Assembly: GCF_011045025.1 (NCBI RefSeq)
Contig: NZ_JAAKZX010000019.1
Coordinates: forward strand, 1-64,000
Origin: Streptomyces ureilyticus
GTDB taxonomy: Bacteria; Actinomycetota; Actinomycetes; Streptomycetales; Streptomycetaceae
Direction of reading: 5' to 3'
Length of the DNA: 64,000 nt
Shown one piece after another: positions 17,379 to 44,944 of the stretch. The notes under the pieces were generated by a model. It made no database searches, had not been told where the DNA came from, and saw only the letters and a list, made by a program, of their open reading frames with translations. Within the stretch, counting starts at the first letter, position 1. Each line of letters starts with the position of its first letter. A program made the position numbers and the translations under genes.

Positions 17379-17567
17379 CGCGGCCCTTTCCTGACGCACC
17401 GCCATGTGGAGCGAGCCGTTACGCCTGTGTGGGGCGAGGGGAGGGTTCGCGCAGCCGCGCGGCGCGCACTTCTGGCGGCCTGCGAGGTGGAGTAGCAAGG
17501 GCACCGCTGGCAAGCGGGATTACGGCGCTCGCACCGCGACACAAGCGCCACTTGGAGCACAACACCC

Positions 17568-17915
17568 TTGGAAATCACGGTCATACGGATGCGCCTGCTG
17601 GCGGAGGCGCCGTTCCGGCTGTGGATGGCGGTCAGCGGCACGCTGGGCGCCACCACGCAACGGCAGCTGAGACAGCGGCTGCACGATCAAGTCGACGAAG
17701 GACACCGGGAGTTCTTCCTCGACCTACAGGAACTCCGCTGCGCCGAGGGGCTCTCGGACGGCGAACTGCGCGCGCTGTTCCCCAAGGACCCCGCCGTGCG
17801 CTTCCACCTCATCGGAGCCCCCGAATGCATCCGCGAGTGCGTCGCCGGCGACCCGGCGTTCACCCTGTACGCCGATCCGGAATCGGCCTGGTGCCAGTGG
17901 GGCAGGGGCGCCTGA
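17568..17915 (+). CDS. STAS-like small protein
   Basis: The protein has 115 residues from a TTG with TTGGAG about 10 bases upstream. The pattern FRLWMAVSGTLGATTQRQLR followed by FFLDLQELRCAEGLSDGEL resembles STAS domains of anti-sigma-factor antagonists (beta strand, helix, beta strand, then the conserved D-L-x-x-L segment). The serine or threonine normally phosphorylated after the D-L strand is not evident (RCAEGLSD), so function as a switch is uncertain. It converges with the siderophore uptake operon across a hairpin at 17919-17949. Confidence 0.5.
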   Translation: MEITVIRMRLLAEAPFRLWMAVSGTLGATTQRQLRQRLHDQVDEGHREFFLDLQELRCAEGLSDGELRALFPKDPAVRFHLIGAPECIRECVAGDPAFTLYADPESAWCQWGRGA

Positions 17916-17918
17916 TCC

Positions 17919-17949
17919 GGCTCGTACGCCTCCTTCTCATGTACGAGCC
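17919..17949. terminator. Bidirectional hairpin between convergent genes
   Basis: GGCTCGTAC (17919-17927) and GTACGAGCC (17941-17949) form a perfect 9-bp stem with a 13-base loop. It lies between the stop of the STAS-like gene and the stop of the siderophore ATPase gene at 17963. There is no T-run, as is usual in Streptomyces. Confidence 0.55.
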
Positions 17950-17962
17950 CATGTACGAGTTC

Positions 17963-18820
17963 TCACGTACGGGCCGGCTCACCCGCGTCGGCCCCGTGGT
18001 GGCGCCCCATCGGAATGACCAGGGGTGTGCCGCTGACCGGGTCCATGGTGATCTTGCAGTTCAGGTCGAAGACGTCCGCGACGGTCTCTGTGGTGATGAC
18101 CTCGGCCGGCGGGCCCTCGGCGACGATCCGGCCGGACTTCATGGCGACGACGTGGTCGGCGTAGCGGCAGGCCTGGTTGAGGTCGTGCAGCACCATCACG
18201 ACGGTGCGCATCTCGCGCCGGTTGAGGTCGGTGATCAGGTCCAGTACGTCGATCTGGTGGGCCAGGTCCAGATACGTCGTCGGTTCGTCGAGGAGCAGTA
18301 CGGGCGTGCCCTGGGCGACCGCCATGGCGATCCAGGCGCGCTGGCGCTGCCCGCCGGAGAGCTCGTCGACGGGACGGTCCGCGAGGTCGGTCATGGCGGT
18401 GGCGGCCAGCGCCTGGTGGACGGCCTGTTCGTCGGCCTTGGACCACTGCCGCCACCAGGTCTGGTGCGGTGAACGGCCGCGGTTGACCAGGTCGATGACG
18501 GTCAGTCCCTCGGGGGCCACCGGGCTCTGCGGCAGGATGCCGAGGCGCTGGGCGAGTTCCCGGGACGGTATGGACTGCAGGGCCCGGCCGTCCAGGTGGA
18601 CGGCGCCCTCACGGGGTGCGAGCAGCCGGGCCAGGGCGCGCAGCAGTGTGGACTTGCCGCAGGCGTTGGCGCCGACGATCGCGGTGATCCGGCCGGGCGG
18701 GACAGCGAGGTCGAGGCCGTCCACGACCAGGCGGTTGTCGTACGCCAGGCGCAGTCCGCTCGCCCGCAGGTCCGGGTCGCTCCCGGGCGAGGCGTCCGCC
18801 GACTTGGGTCCAACCGACAT
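17963..18820 (-). CDS. Ferric-siderophore ABC importer ATPase (FhuC/FepC type)
   Basis: The protein has 285 residues. Walker A is GANACGKST, the signature is LSGGQRQR, Walker B is PVLLLDEPTTYLDLAHQ and the switch His is in VLHDLNQACRYAD; all are features of the FecE/FhuC/BtuD branch. It energises uptake by the two FecCD-type permeases encoded upstream in the same transcript. The start has AGGAGG 7 bases upstream, and only three bases separate it from the upstream stop. Its orthologue in coelichelin-type clusters has the same position among the uptake genes. Confidence 0.92.
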   Translation of the reverse strand: MSVGPKSADASPGSDPDLRASGLRLAYDNRLVVDGLDLAVPPGRITAIVGANACGKSTLLRALARLLAPREGAVHLDGRALQSIPSRELAQRLGILPQSPVAPEGLTVIDLVNRGRSPHQTWWRQWSKADEQAVHQALAATAMTDLADRPVDELSGGQRQRAWIAMAVAQGTPVLLLDEPTTYLDLAHQIDVLDLITDLNRREMRTVVMVLHDLNQACRYADHVVAMKSGRIVAEGPPAEVITTETVADVFDLNCKITMDPVSGTPLVIPMGRHHGADAGEPART

Positions 18821-18823
18821 GGA

Positions 18824-19936
18824 TCAACCTCCTGAACCCGCGCGGTTCACGCGGACGAGCAACCAGAGCAGGACCGGCGCGCCGAGCACGCCGGTGACGA
18901 TTCCGACCGGCAGTTCCGGGCCGGGGACGAGCGTACGGGCGATGAGATCGCTGCCGAGGACCATCAGGGCCCCGGTCAGTCCCGAGGCGACCGGGGGCGG
19001 CCAGGCGGTGCCGGCCAGCCGCTGGGCGATCTGCGGCGCGGCGAGCGCGACGAAGGCGACGGGGCCCGCGGACGCGGTGGCGAAGGCGATCAGACCGACC
19101 CCGGTGAGCAGGATGGACAGGCGCACCAACTGCACCCGGGTACCGAGGCCGGTGGCCACGTCGTCACCGAGCTGGAGGGTACGCAGCAGCCGCCCGAGCA
19201 GCAGCGACGCCGGCAGCAGCACCGCCAGCACGATCGCGAGCGGGGCGACCTGGTCCCACGTACGGCCGTTGAGGTTGCCCACCAGCCAGCCGACGGCGGC
19301 CTGTGCCTCGAACCGTCCGCCCTTGGCCACCAGATAGTCGGTGGCGCTCGTGCAGATCCAGGCCACGCCGATGCCGATCAGGATGATCCGGTAGCCGGTG
19401 GTGCCGCGCCGCCAGGCCAGCGCGTACACGATCAAGGCCGTGGCCAGCGCGCCGAGCAGTCCGAGGGCCTGGGTGCCGAGGCCGCCGTCCCAGCCCAGCA
19501 CGATGCCCGCGACCACGGCGGTGCCCGCACCCTGGGTCAGGCCGATCATGTCGGGGCTGGCCAGCGGATTGCGGGTCATGGTCTGGAACAGCGCGCCGGA
19601 GACGGCGAACGCGATCCCGGCCAGCAGTCCGACCAGGGCCCGTGGCAGCCGCAGTTCCTGGATGACGAGGACGGTGCCGGGGTCGCCGGCGCCGACGAGG
19701 GCGCGTACGACGTCGGCGAAGGCGATCGGGTAGTCGCCGATCGTCAGGCCCCAGCAGAACAGCAGGAAGGTGGCCGTGGCGAGCACCGCGTTCAGCGCCA
19801 CCAGGCGGGGGCGGAAGATCCCGGAGACCGGCGGTGCGGCCAGCCGGAAGGTGCGGTAGGAGCGGACGCGTGCGGGGGCGGGCGAAGTTCCGGAGTCCAA
19901 GGGGGACTTGGTGAGGGTGGACTTCGAGTTGGCCAT
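18824..19936 (-). CDS. Ferric-siderophore ABC importer permease (FecD/FhuG type)
   Basis: The protein has 370 residues from the ATG at 19936, which has GGAGG about 7 bases upstream. About ten hydrophobic segments follow a long cytoplasmic leader of about 50 residues rich in Ser and Pro. The family blocks SGALFQTMTRNPLASPDMIGLTQ (given here as two overlapping FecCD motifs, the first ending at NPLASP) and FVALAAPQIAQRLAG are present. It forms the transmembrane channel with the preceding permease. The upstream gene stops four codons before this ATG, which supports coupled translation. Confidence 0.92.
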   Translation of the reverse strand: MANSKSTLTKSPLDSGTSPAPARVRSYRTFRLAAPPVSGIFRPRLVALNAVLATATFLLFCWGLTIGDYPIAFADVVRALVGAGDPGTVLVIQELRLPRALVGLLAGIAFAVSGALFQTMTRNPLASPDMIGLTQGAGTAVVAGIVLGWDGGLGTQALGLLGALATALIVYALAWRRGTTGYRIILIGIGVAWICTSATDYLVAKGGRFEAQAAVGWLVGNLNGRTWDQVAPLAIVLAVLLPASLLLGRLLRTLQLGDDVATGLGTRVQLVRLSILLTGVGLIAFATASAGPVAFVALAAPQIAQRLAGTAWPPPVASGLTGALMVLGSDLIARTLVPGPELPVGIVTGVLGAPVLLWLLVRVNRAGSGG

Positions 19937-19938
19937 GG

Positions 19939-20964
19939 TCACACCTCCGCGAGCCGGCGTCGGCGGACCATGGCGATGAAGAACGGGCCGCCGATGAAGG
20001 CGACGACGATGCCCGCCTGGACTTCGGTCGGCCGTGCGACGAGCCGGCCGACGATGTCCGCGGCGAGCAGCAGGCTCGGGGCGAGGACAGCCGACAGCGG
20101 CAGCAGCCAGCGGTGGTCGGGGCCGATCCCCGCCAACTGGGCGAGGACCCGGGCGACATGGGGGACCACCAGGCCGATGAAGACGATCGGGCCGATGACC
20201 GCGACCGCGGCTCCGGTCAGCAGGGTGACCGCGGCGACGCCCTGCAGCCGGATCAGGCCGAGGCGTCGGCCGAGTGAGGCCGCGACGTCCTCGCCGAGGG
20301 CCAGGCTGTTGAGGGCCGGCGCGCAGGCCAGGGCCAGAATGAGGCCGGCGGCGAGGAACGGCAGGATCCGCAGCACCGTGGCGCCGTCCTGGTCGGCCAT
20401 CGAACCGGCGGTGAAGAAGCGGTAGCGGTCCAGCGCGTCCGGGTCGGTCAGGACGATGGCGCTGGTGAGCGAGCTGAGCAGAAAGGTCACCGCGATACCG
20501 GCGAGCGCCAGCTTCACCGGCGTCTGGCCGGAACGCCCAAGGCCGCCGAGGAGGTAGACCACGACGCTCGCCGCGAGCGCGCCCGCGAAGGCGAACCACA
20601 CGTACCCGTAGAAGGAGCCGAACCCGAACACCCCGACCGCCAGCACGATGGCGAAGGACGCGCCCGCGCTGACCCCCAGGATCCCGGGATCCGCCAGCGG
20701 ATTGCGGGTCAGGGCCTGCATGAGGGCGCCTGCCAGACCCAGGGCGGCGCCCGCCGCGAGGCCGAGTGTGGTGCGCGGCACCCGTGCCGACCAGACGATG
20801 TTGTCCACGAACCGGCTCGGCGCGTCGCCGAACAGTGTCCGGATCACCTGGCCCGGCGGGACACTTGCCGCGCCCAGCGCGAGCGACAGCAGACAGAGCA
20901 CCACCAGAACAGCGCCGAGCAGCGCCACCAGCAGTACGGGGCGAAGTCTCGTGCCCCGCTTCAC
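19939..20964 (-). CDS. Ferric-siderophore ABC importer permease (FecC/FhuB type)
   Basis: The protein has 341 residues from the GTG at 20964. The FecCD signatures are clear: GALMQALTRNPLADPGILGV and FIGLVVPHVARVLAQLAG, with about nine or ten membrane segments. It is the first gene of the leftward uptake operon (permease, permease, ATPase). The iron box at 20992-21010 lies about 28 bases upstream, so the operon should be repressed by a DtxR-family regulator when iron is sufficient. The matching binding protein is encoded elsewhere in the cluster at 41973-43040. Confidence 0.92.
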   Translation of the reverse strand: MKRGTRLRPVLLVALLGAVLVVLCLLSLALGAASVPPGQVIRTLFGDAPSRFVDNIVWSARVPRTTLGLAAGAALGLAGALMQALTRNPLADPGILGVSAGASFAIVLAVGVFGFGSFYGYVWFAFAGALAASVVVYLLGGLGRSGQTPVKLALAGIAVTFLLSSLTSAIVLTDPDALDRYRFFTAGSMADQDGATVLRILPFLAAGLILALACAPALNSLALGEDVAASLGRRLGLIRLQGVAAVTLLTGAAVAVIGPIVFIGLVVPHVARVLAQLAGIGPDHRWLLPLSAVLAPSLLLAADIVGRLVARPTEVQAGIVVAFIGGPFFIAMVRRRRLAEV

Positions 20965-20991
20965 CGTTCGGTCTCCACGGACCCGACTCCC

Positions 20992-21010
20992 TTAGGTTAG
21001 GCAGACCTTA
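20992..21010. promoter_or_regulatory. Iron box (DmdR/IdeR operator) at the uptake/NRPS divergent promoter
   Basis: TTAGGTTAGGCAGACCTTA matches the actinobacterial iron-box consensus TTAGGTTAGGCTAACCTAA at 16 of 19 positions. It lies just upstream of the leftward permease gene and on the far side of the rightward NRPS promoter. Confidence 0.85.
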
Positions 21011-21054
21011 ATCCTAGTCGTGAGCTTGGCCGCCGCAGGGATTGGGTCTTTTGG

Positions 21055-21073
21055 TTAGGTAATCCTTACCTTA
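21055..21073. promoter_or_regulatory. Second iron box, immediately before the NRPS gene
   Basis: TTAGGTAATCCTTACCTTA, read on the other strand as TAAGGTAAGGATTACCTAA, keeps the AGGT...ACCT arms of the iron box. It ends two bases before an ATG at 21076. This makes that ATG an unlikely start and favours the GTG at 21133. Confidence 0.75.
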
Positions 21074-21132
21074 GTATGACCTGCGGTCCTCCGGCAGAGC
21101 CGGTTTCGCACACCCGGGAGGCACGGTCAGCT

Positions 21133-39924
<18,792 letters not shown>

Positions 39925-39985
39925 CCCCTAATCCCTGGCCATCTGGCCCCTTGCCCCCGAGCCCGGCACCCAGGAGGATCACCGC

Positions 39986-40213
39986 ATGAGCAGCGGCAAC
40001 ACCAACCCGTTCGAGAACCCCGACGGCGTCTACTCCGTACTCGTCAACGACGAGGGCCAGCACAGCCTCTGGCCCGACTTCGTGGACGTCCCGGCGGGCT
40101 GGACCGTCGCCCACGGCCCGGGCCCGCGTCAGGAGTGCCTCGACTACATCGAGACCCACTGGACCGACATGCGGCCCACGAGTCTCGTCGAGCGGATGGA
40201 GCGGACCGGCTGA
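39986..40213 (+). CDS. MbtH-family NRPS accessory protein
   Basis: The protein has 75 residues with the family signature [19 protein letters not shown] and [13 protein letters not shown], including the conserved tryptophans. MbtH proteins bind adenylation domains and are needed for their folding and activity. AGGAGG lies 9 bases before the ATG. It sits 61 bases after the NRPS stop, in the same transcript, as in coelichelin-type clusters. Confidence 0.96.
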   Translation: MSSGNTNPFENPDGVYSVLVNDEGQHSLWPDFVDVPAGWTVAHGPGPRQECLDYIETHWTDMRPTSLVERMERTG

Positions 40214-40218
40214 CCCCG

Positions 40219-41805
40219 ATGCTCAGCACCAGACTCACCAACGCGCACATCCTGACCATGGACCCGGACCATCCCATCGCCCACGACGTGGGCATATGGG
40301 AGGGCCGGATCGTAGGCCTGGACGAGGCGGTGACCGGGCTGCCCGCGCGCCGGGTGGTGGATCTGCAGGGCGCGACCGTGCTGCCCGGGTTCATCGACAG
40401 CCATGTGCACCTGGCGTGGACCGGTTTCAAGGCGGCCACCCCGAGCGTGGCACCCTGCACGTCGGCCGAGGACGTGCTCGGGGTCGTCGCCGCCACCGTG
40501 GCGTGCACGCCGGCCGGCGGCTGGGCGCAGCTCGTGGGGTACGACCAGCGGGCCCTCGGCCGTCATCTGACCGCCGCCGAGCTGGACAAGGTCAGCGAGG
40601 GGCGCAAGGTCTACCTGCTGCACGACTCCGGACACGGCTGTGTGGTCAACACCGCCGTACTGGACCTGCTGCCCGCCCATGTGCCGCACGAGGACGGCTT
40701 CCTCGCCGAGCAGGCCATGGGAGCCGCACGGGCGCTGCGACTGCCGTACTCCCAGGAGGAGTTGGCGGAGGCGATCGGGCGCGCCGCCCGGGTCTGTCTG
40801 GCCGAGGGTGTGACGGCCTGCGCCGAGGCCGGCATCGGCGGTGCCTTGTTCGGACACAGTCCCGTCGAGCTGGGCGCCTACCAACTTGCGCGAGATCAGG
40901 GGAAGTTGCCGCTGCGGGTGCAGCTCATGGTGGCCGCGGACCGGCTGAAAGCGGTGGCCGCGCACGAGGACGACGGCATCCCGCGCGCACTCGACCTCGG
41001 ACTGCGCACCGGGTTCGGGGACGAATGGCTCTCCGTGGGCGCGCTGAAGATCTACACCGACGGCGGCATGATGGCCCGTACGGCCGCGCTCAGCAGCCCG
41101 TACGAAGGCCTGGACCACGCCGGCCAGTTGCAGGACGACCCCGAGGTGCTCGCGGACACGATCGTGGACGGTCATCTCGGCGGCTGGCAGCTCGCAATAC
41201 ACGCCATCGGCGACCGTGCGGCCGACGTCGCCCTGGATGCCCTGGAACGCGCGCATCACCTCCGCCCGCGACCGGGCGCGCGGCACCGCATCGAACACGC
41301 GGGACTGATCCGGCCCGACCAACTGTCCCGCATGGCGCGGCTCGGCGTGAGCGCCGTGGTGCAGCCGAACTTCCTGCGCTACTTCGGCGACGACTACGCG
41401 GCGATCATGGGCGAGGAGCGCGCACCCTGGATGTACCGGGGGAGGGGCTTCCTGGAGCACGGCATCACGCTGGTGGGCAGCTCCGACCGCCCCGTCGCGG
41501 ACGGATCGCCGCTGCGGGCCGTCCAGTTCATGGTCGAGCGCGCTTCGGAGTCGGGACAGCTCATCGGCCCGGACGAGTCCGTCACCGTCGACGAGGCCCT
41601 GCGCGCGTACACCGTCGGCGGGGCCTACGCCTGCCACTGGGACTGCGTCGCGGGCACTCTCACCCCCGGCAAGCGCGCCGACCTGGTCGTCCTGGGCGAC
41701 GATCCGAGGCGGGTCGACACCTCGCGCATCGGCGACATAGAAGTGGTGACGACGTACGTCGACGGCCGGGAGACCGGCGACTGGCCCGGACGACGCCGCT
41801 CGTGA
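40219..41805 (+). CDS. YtcJ/NfdA-type metal-dependent amidohydrolase (amidohydrolase 3)
   Basis: The protein has 528 residues; its ATG is five bases after the MbtH stop, so it is co-transcribed and probably coupled. The metal-site motifs of the amidohydrolase superfamily are visible: DSHVHLAW (HxH) near residue 65, YTDGGMMARTA, HAIGDRAADVALDALE, RIEHAGL and SSDRPVADGSPL. There is no signal peptide, so it is cytoplasmic. Members of this subgroup include N-substituted formamide deformylase. Since the cluster also encodes a formyltransferase acting on hydroxyornithine, a role in removing N-formyl groups from intermediates or imported siderophore is attractive but unproven. Alternatives are peptide release or an unrelated passenger enzyme. 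Confidence 0.85.
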   Translation: MLSTRLTNAHILTMDPDHPIAHDVGIWEGRIVGLDEAVTGLPARRVVDLQGATVLPGFIDSHVHLAWTGFKAATPSVAPCTSAEDVLGVVAATVACTPAGGWAQLVGYDQRALGRHLTAAELDKVSEGRKVYLLHDSGHGCVVNTAVLDLLPAHVPHEDGFLAEQAMGAARALRLPYSQEELAEAIGRAARVCLAEGVTACAEAGIGGALFGHSPVELGAYQLARDQGKLPLRVQLMVAADRLKAVAAHEDDGIPRALDLGLRTGFGDEWLSVGALKIYTDGGMMARTAALSSPYEGLDHAGQLQDDPEVLADTIVDGHLGGWQLAIHAIGDRAADVALDALERAHHLRPRPGARHRIEHAGLIRPDQLSRMARLGVSAVVQPNFLRYFGDDYAAIMGEERAPWMYRGRGFLEHGITLVGSSDRPVADGSPLRAVQFMVERASESGQLIGPDESVTVDEALRAYTVGGAYACHWDCVAGTLTPGKRADLVVLGDDPRRVDTSRIGDIEVVTTYVDGRETGDWPGRRRS

Positions 41806-41842
41806 ACGGGCCGGACGAACGGCTCGATGTCGTGCATAGGCC

Positions 41843-41882
41843 GCGCCCCTCAAGGAGGCCGCAGGCCTTCCTCTAGGGGCGC
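41843..41882. terminator. Strong hairpin between convergent transcripts
   Basis: GCGCCCCT (41843-41850) pairs with AGGGGCGC (41875-41882). An inner AGGAGGCC...GGCCTTCCT arm with one bulge extends the stem. It lies between the amidohydrolase stop (41805) and the binding-protein stop (41973) and probably terminates both transcripts. Confidence 0.7.
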
Positions 41883-41941
41883 GGGCTGTGTCAATTTGCG
41901 GCTCCGCCGCGATGGGGGAGCGATCAGCCACAACGAACCCG
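41875..41941 (+). repeat. Dispersed intergenic repeat, copy 1
   Basis: The blocks GGGGCGCGGGCTGTGTC, TGCGGCTCC and AGCCACAACGAACCCG occur in the same order and strand at 49249-49347. Such elements recur between Streptomyces genes. This copy begins inside the right arm of the hairpin and follows it. Confidence 0.65.
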
Positions 41942-41972
41942 TACCTTCAAACGCCCGCGGAGCAGCCGGCGT

Positions 41973-43040
41973 TCAGGAAGCAGGCTGCTCCACCTTCGTG
42001 GCGGTGTCGCCGTCAACCGCGGCACCCAGCTGCGGCACCAGCCGCTCAAGCATGTACGGCAGGCTCAGCACCGACACGAACGACACGGAGTTGCCGTAGT
42101 CGCTCGTCTCCGGGACGAAGACCTCCCGGTCCTGCTTCGCCACGTTCAGGTCGGCGTACAGGGCGTCCTTGTTGAGCTTGGCCTCGTCCTTGGCCACATC
42201 GGAGACGATCCACACAATCGCGTCCGTGTCCAGCAGATCGGTGCGCTCCTTGCTGATGTTGGCGCCGAACTCGTCGCCGATGACCTTGTCCAGATCGGTC
42301 GGCAGCTTGAAGCCGAGATCGGTGAGCAGCCGGGAACGCGGGTCCTGGCTGCCGAAGACGAACATGCCCTCGTACGGGGTGGCCATCACAGCGGTCTTCC
42401 CGGCGAACTCCGGGTTCTCCGCGGCCGCCTTCGCGAAGTCGCCCTTGACGCCCTCGACGAGCTCCTTCGCCTCAGTCTCCTGGCCGAGCGCCTTGCCGAT
42501 GATCTCGGTCTGCTCCTGCCACGGGACGCCGAAGTCGTTGTACGCCTTCGGCTGGGCCACCACCGGCGCGAACTTCGACAGGGTCTCGTACTGCTCCTTG
42601 GTCAGACCCCCGTAGACCGCGAGGATCAGGTCGGGCTTGAGCGCGGCGATCTTCTCCGTCTGCGGACCGGTGCCGGTGTCCGTCAGCACGGTGGGCGCCT
42701 TCTCGCTGCCCAGCTTGTCGGCGGCCCAGGGACCGATGGCGCCCTTGTAGCCGCCGAGCCACTCGGTGGTGCCGACGGGCACCTTGCCCAGGGCGAGCAC
42801 GGCGTCCTGGTCGGTGAGGCCGACCGTGACGATCCGCTTGGGCTCGGCCTTGATGGAGGTGCTGCCGTACTTGTGGGGGATGGACACCGGGAAGGCGCTG
42901 TTCGCGGATTCCTTGTTCCCCGCGTTCTCTGCGGATCCCTCGGAATCATCTCCCGAGCCGCAGGCCGTGGCGGTGGTGAAGAGCAGTAGCGCGGAGACGA
43001 GCGCCGCGGCGAGGCGTGTGCCTCTGAGAGAGCCGAGCAT
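41973..43040 (-). CDS. Ferric-siderophore-binding lipoprotein
   Basis: This is a class III periplasmic-type binding protein of 355 residues, FepB/FhuD-like. The signal peptide (GTRLAAALVSALLLFTTATAC) ends in a lipobox-like ATAC, so Cys27 is probably lipidated. PKRIVTVGLTDQDAVLALGKVPVG and LKPDLILAVYGG are the usual family landmarks. The gene is the last of a leftward unit; its ATG overlaps the stop of the ABC transporter gene (TGATG) with AAGGA upstream. It would hand the loaded siderophore to the permeases encoded at 18.8-21 kb. Confidence 0.93.
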   Translation of the reverse strand: MLGSLRGTRLAAALVSALLLFTTATACGSGDDSEGSAENAGNKESANSAFPVSIPHKYGSTSIKAEPKRIVTVGLTDQDAVLALGKVPVGTTEWLGGYKGAIGPWAADKLGSEKAPTVLTDTGTGPQTEKIAALKPDLILAVYGGLTKEQYETLSKFAPVVAQPKAYNDFGVPWQEQTEIIGKALGQETEAKELVEGVKGDFAKAAAENPEFAGKTAVMATPYEGMFVFGSQDPRSRLLTDLGFKLPTDLDKVIGDEFGANISKERTDLLDTDAIVWIVSDVAKDEAKLNKDALYADLNVAKQDREVFVPETSDYGNSVSFVSVLSLPYMLERLVPQLGAAVDGDTATKVEQPAS

Positions 43041-44944
43041 CAGTGGTCCTTCATGGTGGTGGTTGTGTCGGGACGGTGCTGCTGCGTGGGGGGCTGATCG
43101 ACTGTGCCGCGCGTACCGGACCAGGCCTCCCACAGGGAGGCGTAGGTCCCGCCCGCCGCGCACAGCTCGTCATGGGTGCCGCTCTCCACGATCCGGCCGC
43201 CGTCCATGACGACGATCCGGTCCGCGGCCGCGGCCTGGGTGAGGCGGTGTGCGACGACCAGCGCCGTGCGGCCCTCGACCGCCCGGTCGGCCGCCCGCTC
43301 CAGCAGCCGGGCTCCGGTGCTCCCGGCCTCGGCCGTCGCCTCGTCGAGCACGGCCACCGGGGGATCGGCCAACACCAGCCGCGCCAGGGCGAGTTGCTGG
43401 ACCTGGGCGGGCGTGAGGCGGTGTCCGCCCTCGCCCACGACCGTGTCCAGGCCCTCGGGCAGCGTTTCGACCCAGTCCAGGGCCTCCACGGTGGCCAGGG
43501 CCGCGCGTAGCTCCTCGTCGCCTGCGTCGGCCCGCGCCAGGCGCAGATCCTCCGCGAGCGAACCGGCGAAGACGTGGGTCTCCTGCGTGACCAGTGCGAC
43601 CGGCAGACCGTCGCCGTACGTTCCGGCGCCGGTCAGGTGTATCGAGCCGGACGTCGGTGCGTGTACGCCCGCGATGAGCTTGGCCAGGGTGGTCTTGCCC
43701 GCGCCGCTCGGGCCGACCAGGGCCACGCGTTCGCCGGCGCGGAGCGTCAGGTCCACCTCGTGCAGGACGGGACGGCCGGGCTCGTACGCGTGGTCGATGC
43801 CGGTCACGGTGACGGTGCCGTCCGCAGCCGTGCCCGGCTCCCGCCGCTTGTGAGGATTCGCTGCCTCTTCCGGCTCGGGGTCCGGCTGGTCGGCGACGCC
43901 GACCAGCCGGGCGAGCGCGGCGGTCGCCGACTGCGCGTCGTCGAGCAGCACCAGCGCGGCGTTGATCGGCGCGAACAGACTGTGGAAGTACAGGGCCGCG
44001 GCGGTCGCGGTGCCGATGGACACAGAGTCGGCGCGCACCAGCAGGAACCCGGTGACGAGGACCGCGGCGAGGCCGATGAACTCGCCTACGTGCAGCCGGT
44101 TGTAGAACCCCAGCACCAGCTTCACTCCGCGCAGCGTCAGCTCCACCGCCGCCGACGAACGCCGGGTCACATGCTCGGTGTGCTGCTCCTCCAGCCGGAA
44201 CGCCCGTACCGTGCCCGCCCCGGAGATGGAGTCGAGGAGCTGCTGCTGCTGAGTGCCCGTCGCGATGCGCTGGCGGGCGTAGAGCGGCACGGCATGGCGT
44301 ACGTACCAACGGGCGGTGTGCGCCTGGACGGGGACCGCGAGGAGAGCCGCGAGCAGGAAACGCCAGTCCAACGCCGCCATCGCGCCCAGCGTCAGCACGA
44401 TGGCCAGCAGGGAACGGGCCAGTTCGGGCAGGGCGTTGCGCACCGCCTCGGCCACCACCGAGACGTCCCGGGTCACCCGGGCGGTGAGGTCTCCGGCGCC
44501 CGCCTTCTCCACCTGTTCCAGCGGCAGCCGCAGCGCCTTCTCCACGAACCGCTCGCGCAGTTGCGCCAGCAGGGTCTCGCCGAGCCGGGAGACCAGCGTC
44601 AGGCCCAGCGCGGTGGTGCCGCCCTGGGCGAGGGCGACCAGCACCAGGAGGACGACCGGAGTCGTCACGTCCCCGGGCGGGCGCCCCTCGGCCACCACGT
44701 CCACGATGCGGCCAAGCAGCGGCTGGACGAGCAGCCCCACACCGGTGGCCGCGACCATCACCGCGAAGCTGCCGAGGGCCAAACCCCGGCGCGGACGCAC
44801 CAGTTCGCGGACAGCGGCACGAGTGCGGGCGCCGGTCGCGGTGGGCAGCAGTTCCCGGGAGTCGGGCGCCTGCTCGTCCGTATCGGGGCCTGCTGCGGTC
44901 ATTGCTTCCTTGTTGTCGTTCGCGTTCGCCGAGGTGTCGCTCAT
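43040..44944 (-). CDS. ABC exporter half-transporter with canonical ATP motifs but degenerate signature
   Basis: The protein has 634 residues: a membrane domain of about six spans (residues about 45-350) and an ATPase domain. Walker A (GPSGAGKTTL), Q-loop (VTQETHVF), Walker B (VAVLDEATAEAG) and H-loop (VVAHRLTQ) are canonical, but the LSGGQ signature is LTPAQVQQ. The partner encoded upstream has the opposite pattern, so the two should form a heterodimer with a single working ATP site. The start overlaps the partner's stop by ATGA. The position between siderophore biosynthesis and binding-protein genes suggests siderophore export. Import by an exporter-fold pair, as in IrtAB or YbtPQ, is possible. 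Confidence 0.9.
   Translation of the reverse strand: MSDTSANANDNKEAMTAAGPDTDEQAPDSRELLPTATGARTRAAVRELVRPRRGLALGSFAVMVAATGVGLLVQPLLGRIVDVVAEGRPPGDVTTPVVLLVLVALAQGGTTALGLTLVSRLGETLLAQLRERFVEKALRLPLEQVEKAGAGDLTARVTRDVSVVAEAVRNALPELARSLLAIVLTLGAMAALDWRFLLAALLAVPVQAHTARWYVRHAVPLYARQRIATGTQQQQLLDSISGAGTVRAFRLEEQHTEHVTRRSSAAVELTLRGVKLVLGFYNRLHVGEFIGLAAVLVTGFLLVRADSVSIGTATAAALYFHSLFAPINAALVLLDDAQSATAALARLVGVADQPDPEPEEAANPHKRREPGTAADGTVTVTGIDHAYEPGRPVLHEVDLTLRAGERVALVGPSGAGKTTLAKLIAGVHAPTSGSIHLTGAGTYGDGLPVALVTQETHVFAGSLAEDLRLARADAGDEELRAALATVEALDWVETLPEGLDTVVGEGGHRLTPAQVQQLALARLVLADPPVAVLDEATAEAGSTGARLLERAADRAVEGRTALVVAHRLTQAAAADRIVVMDGGRIVESGTHDELCAAGGTYASLWEAWSGTRGTVDQPPTQQHRPDTTTTMKDH

Noticed and set aside
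17404..17567. Small plus-strand ORF between the kinase remnant and the STAS-like gene
   Set aside because: There is no ribosome binding site and no recognisable protein pattern, and it overlaps the start region of the STAS-like gene.
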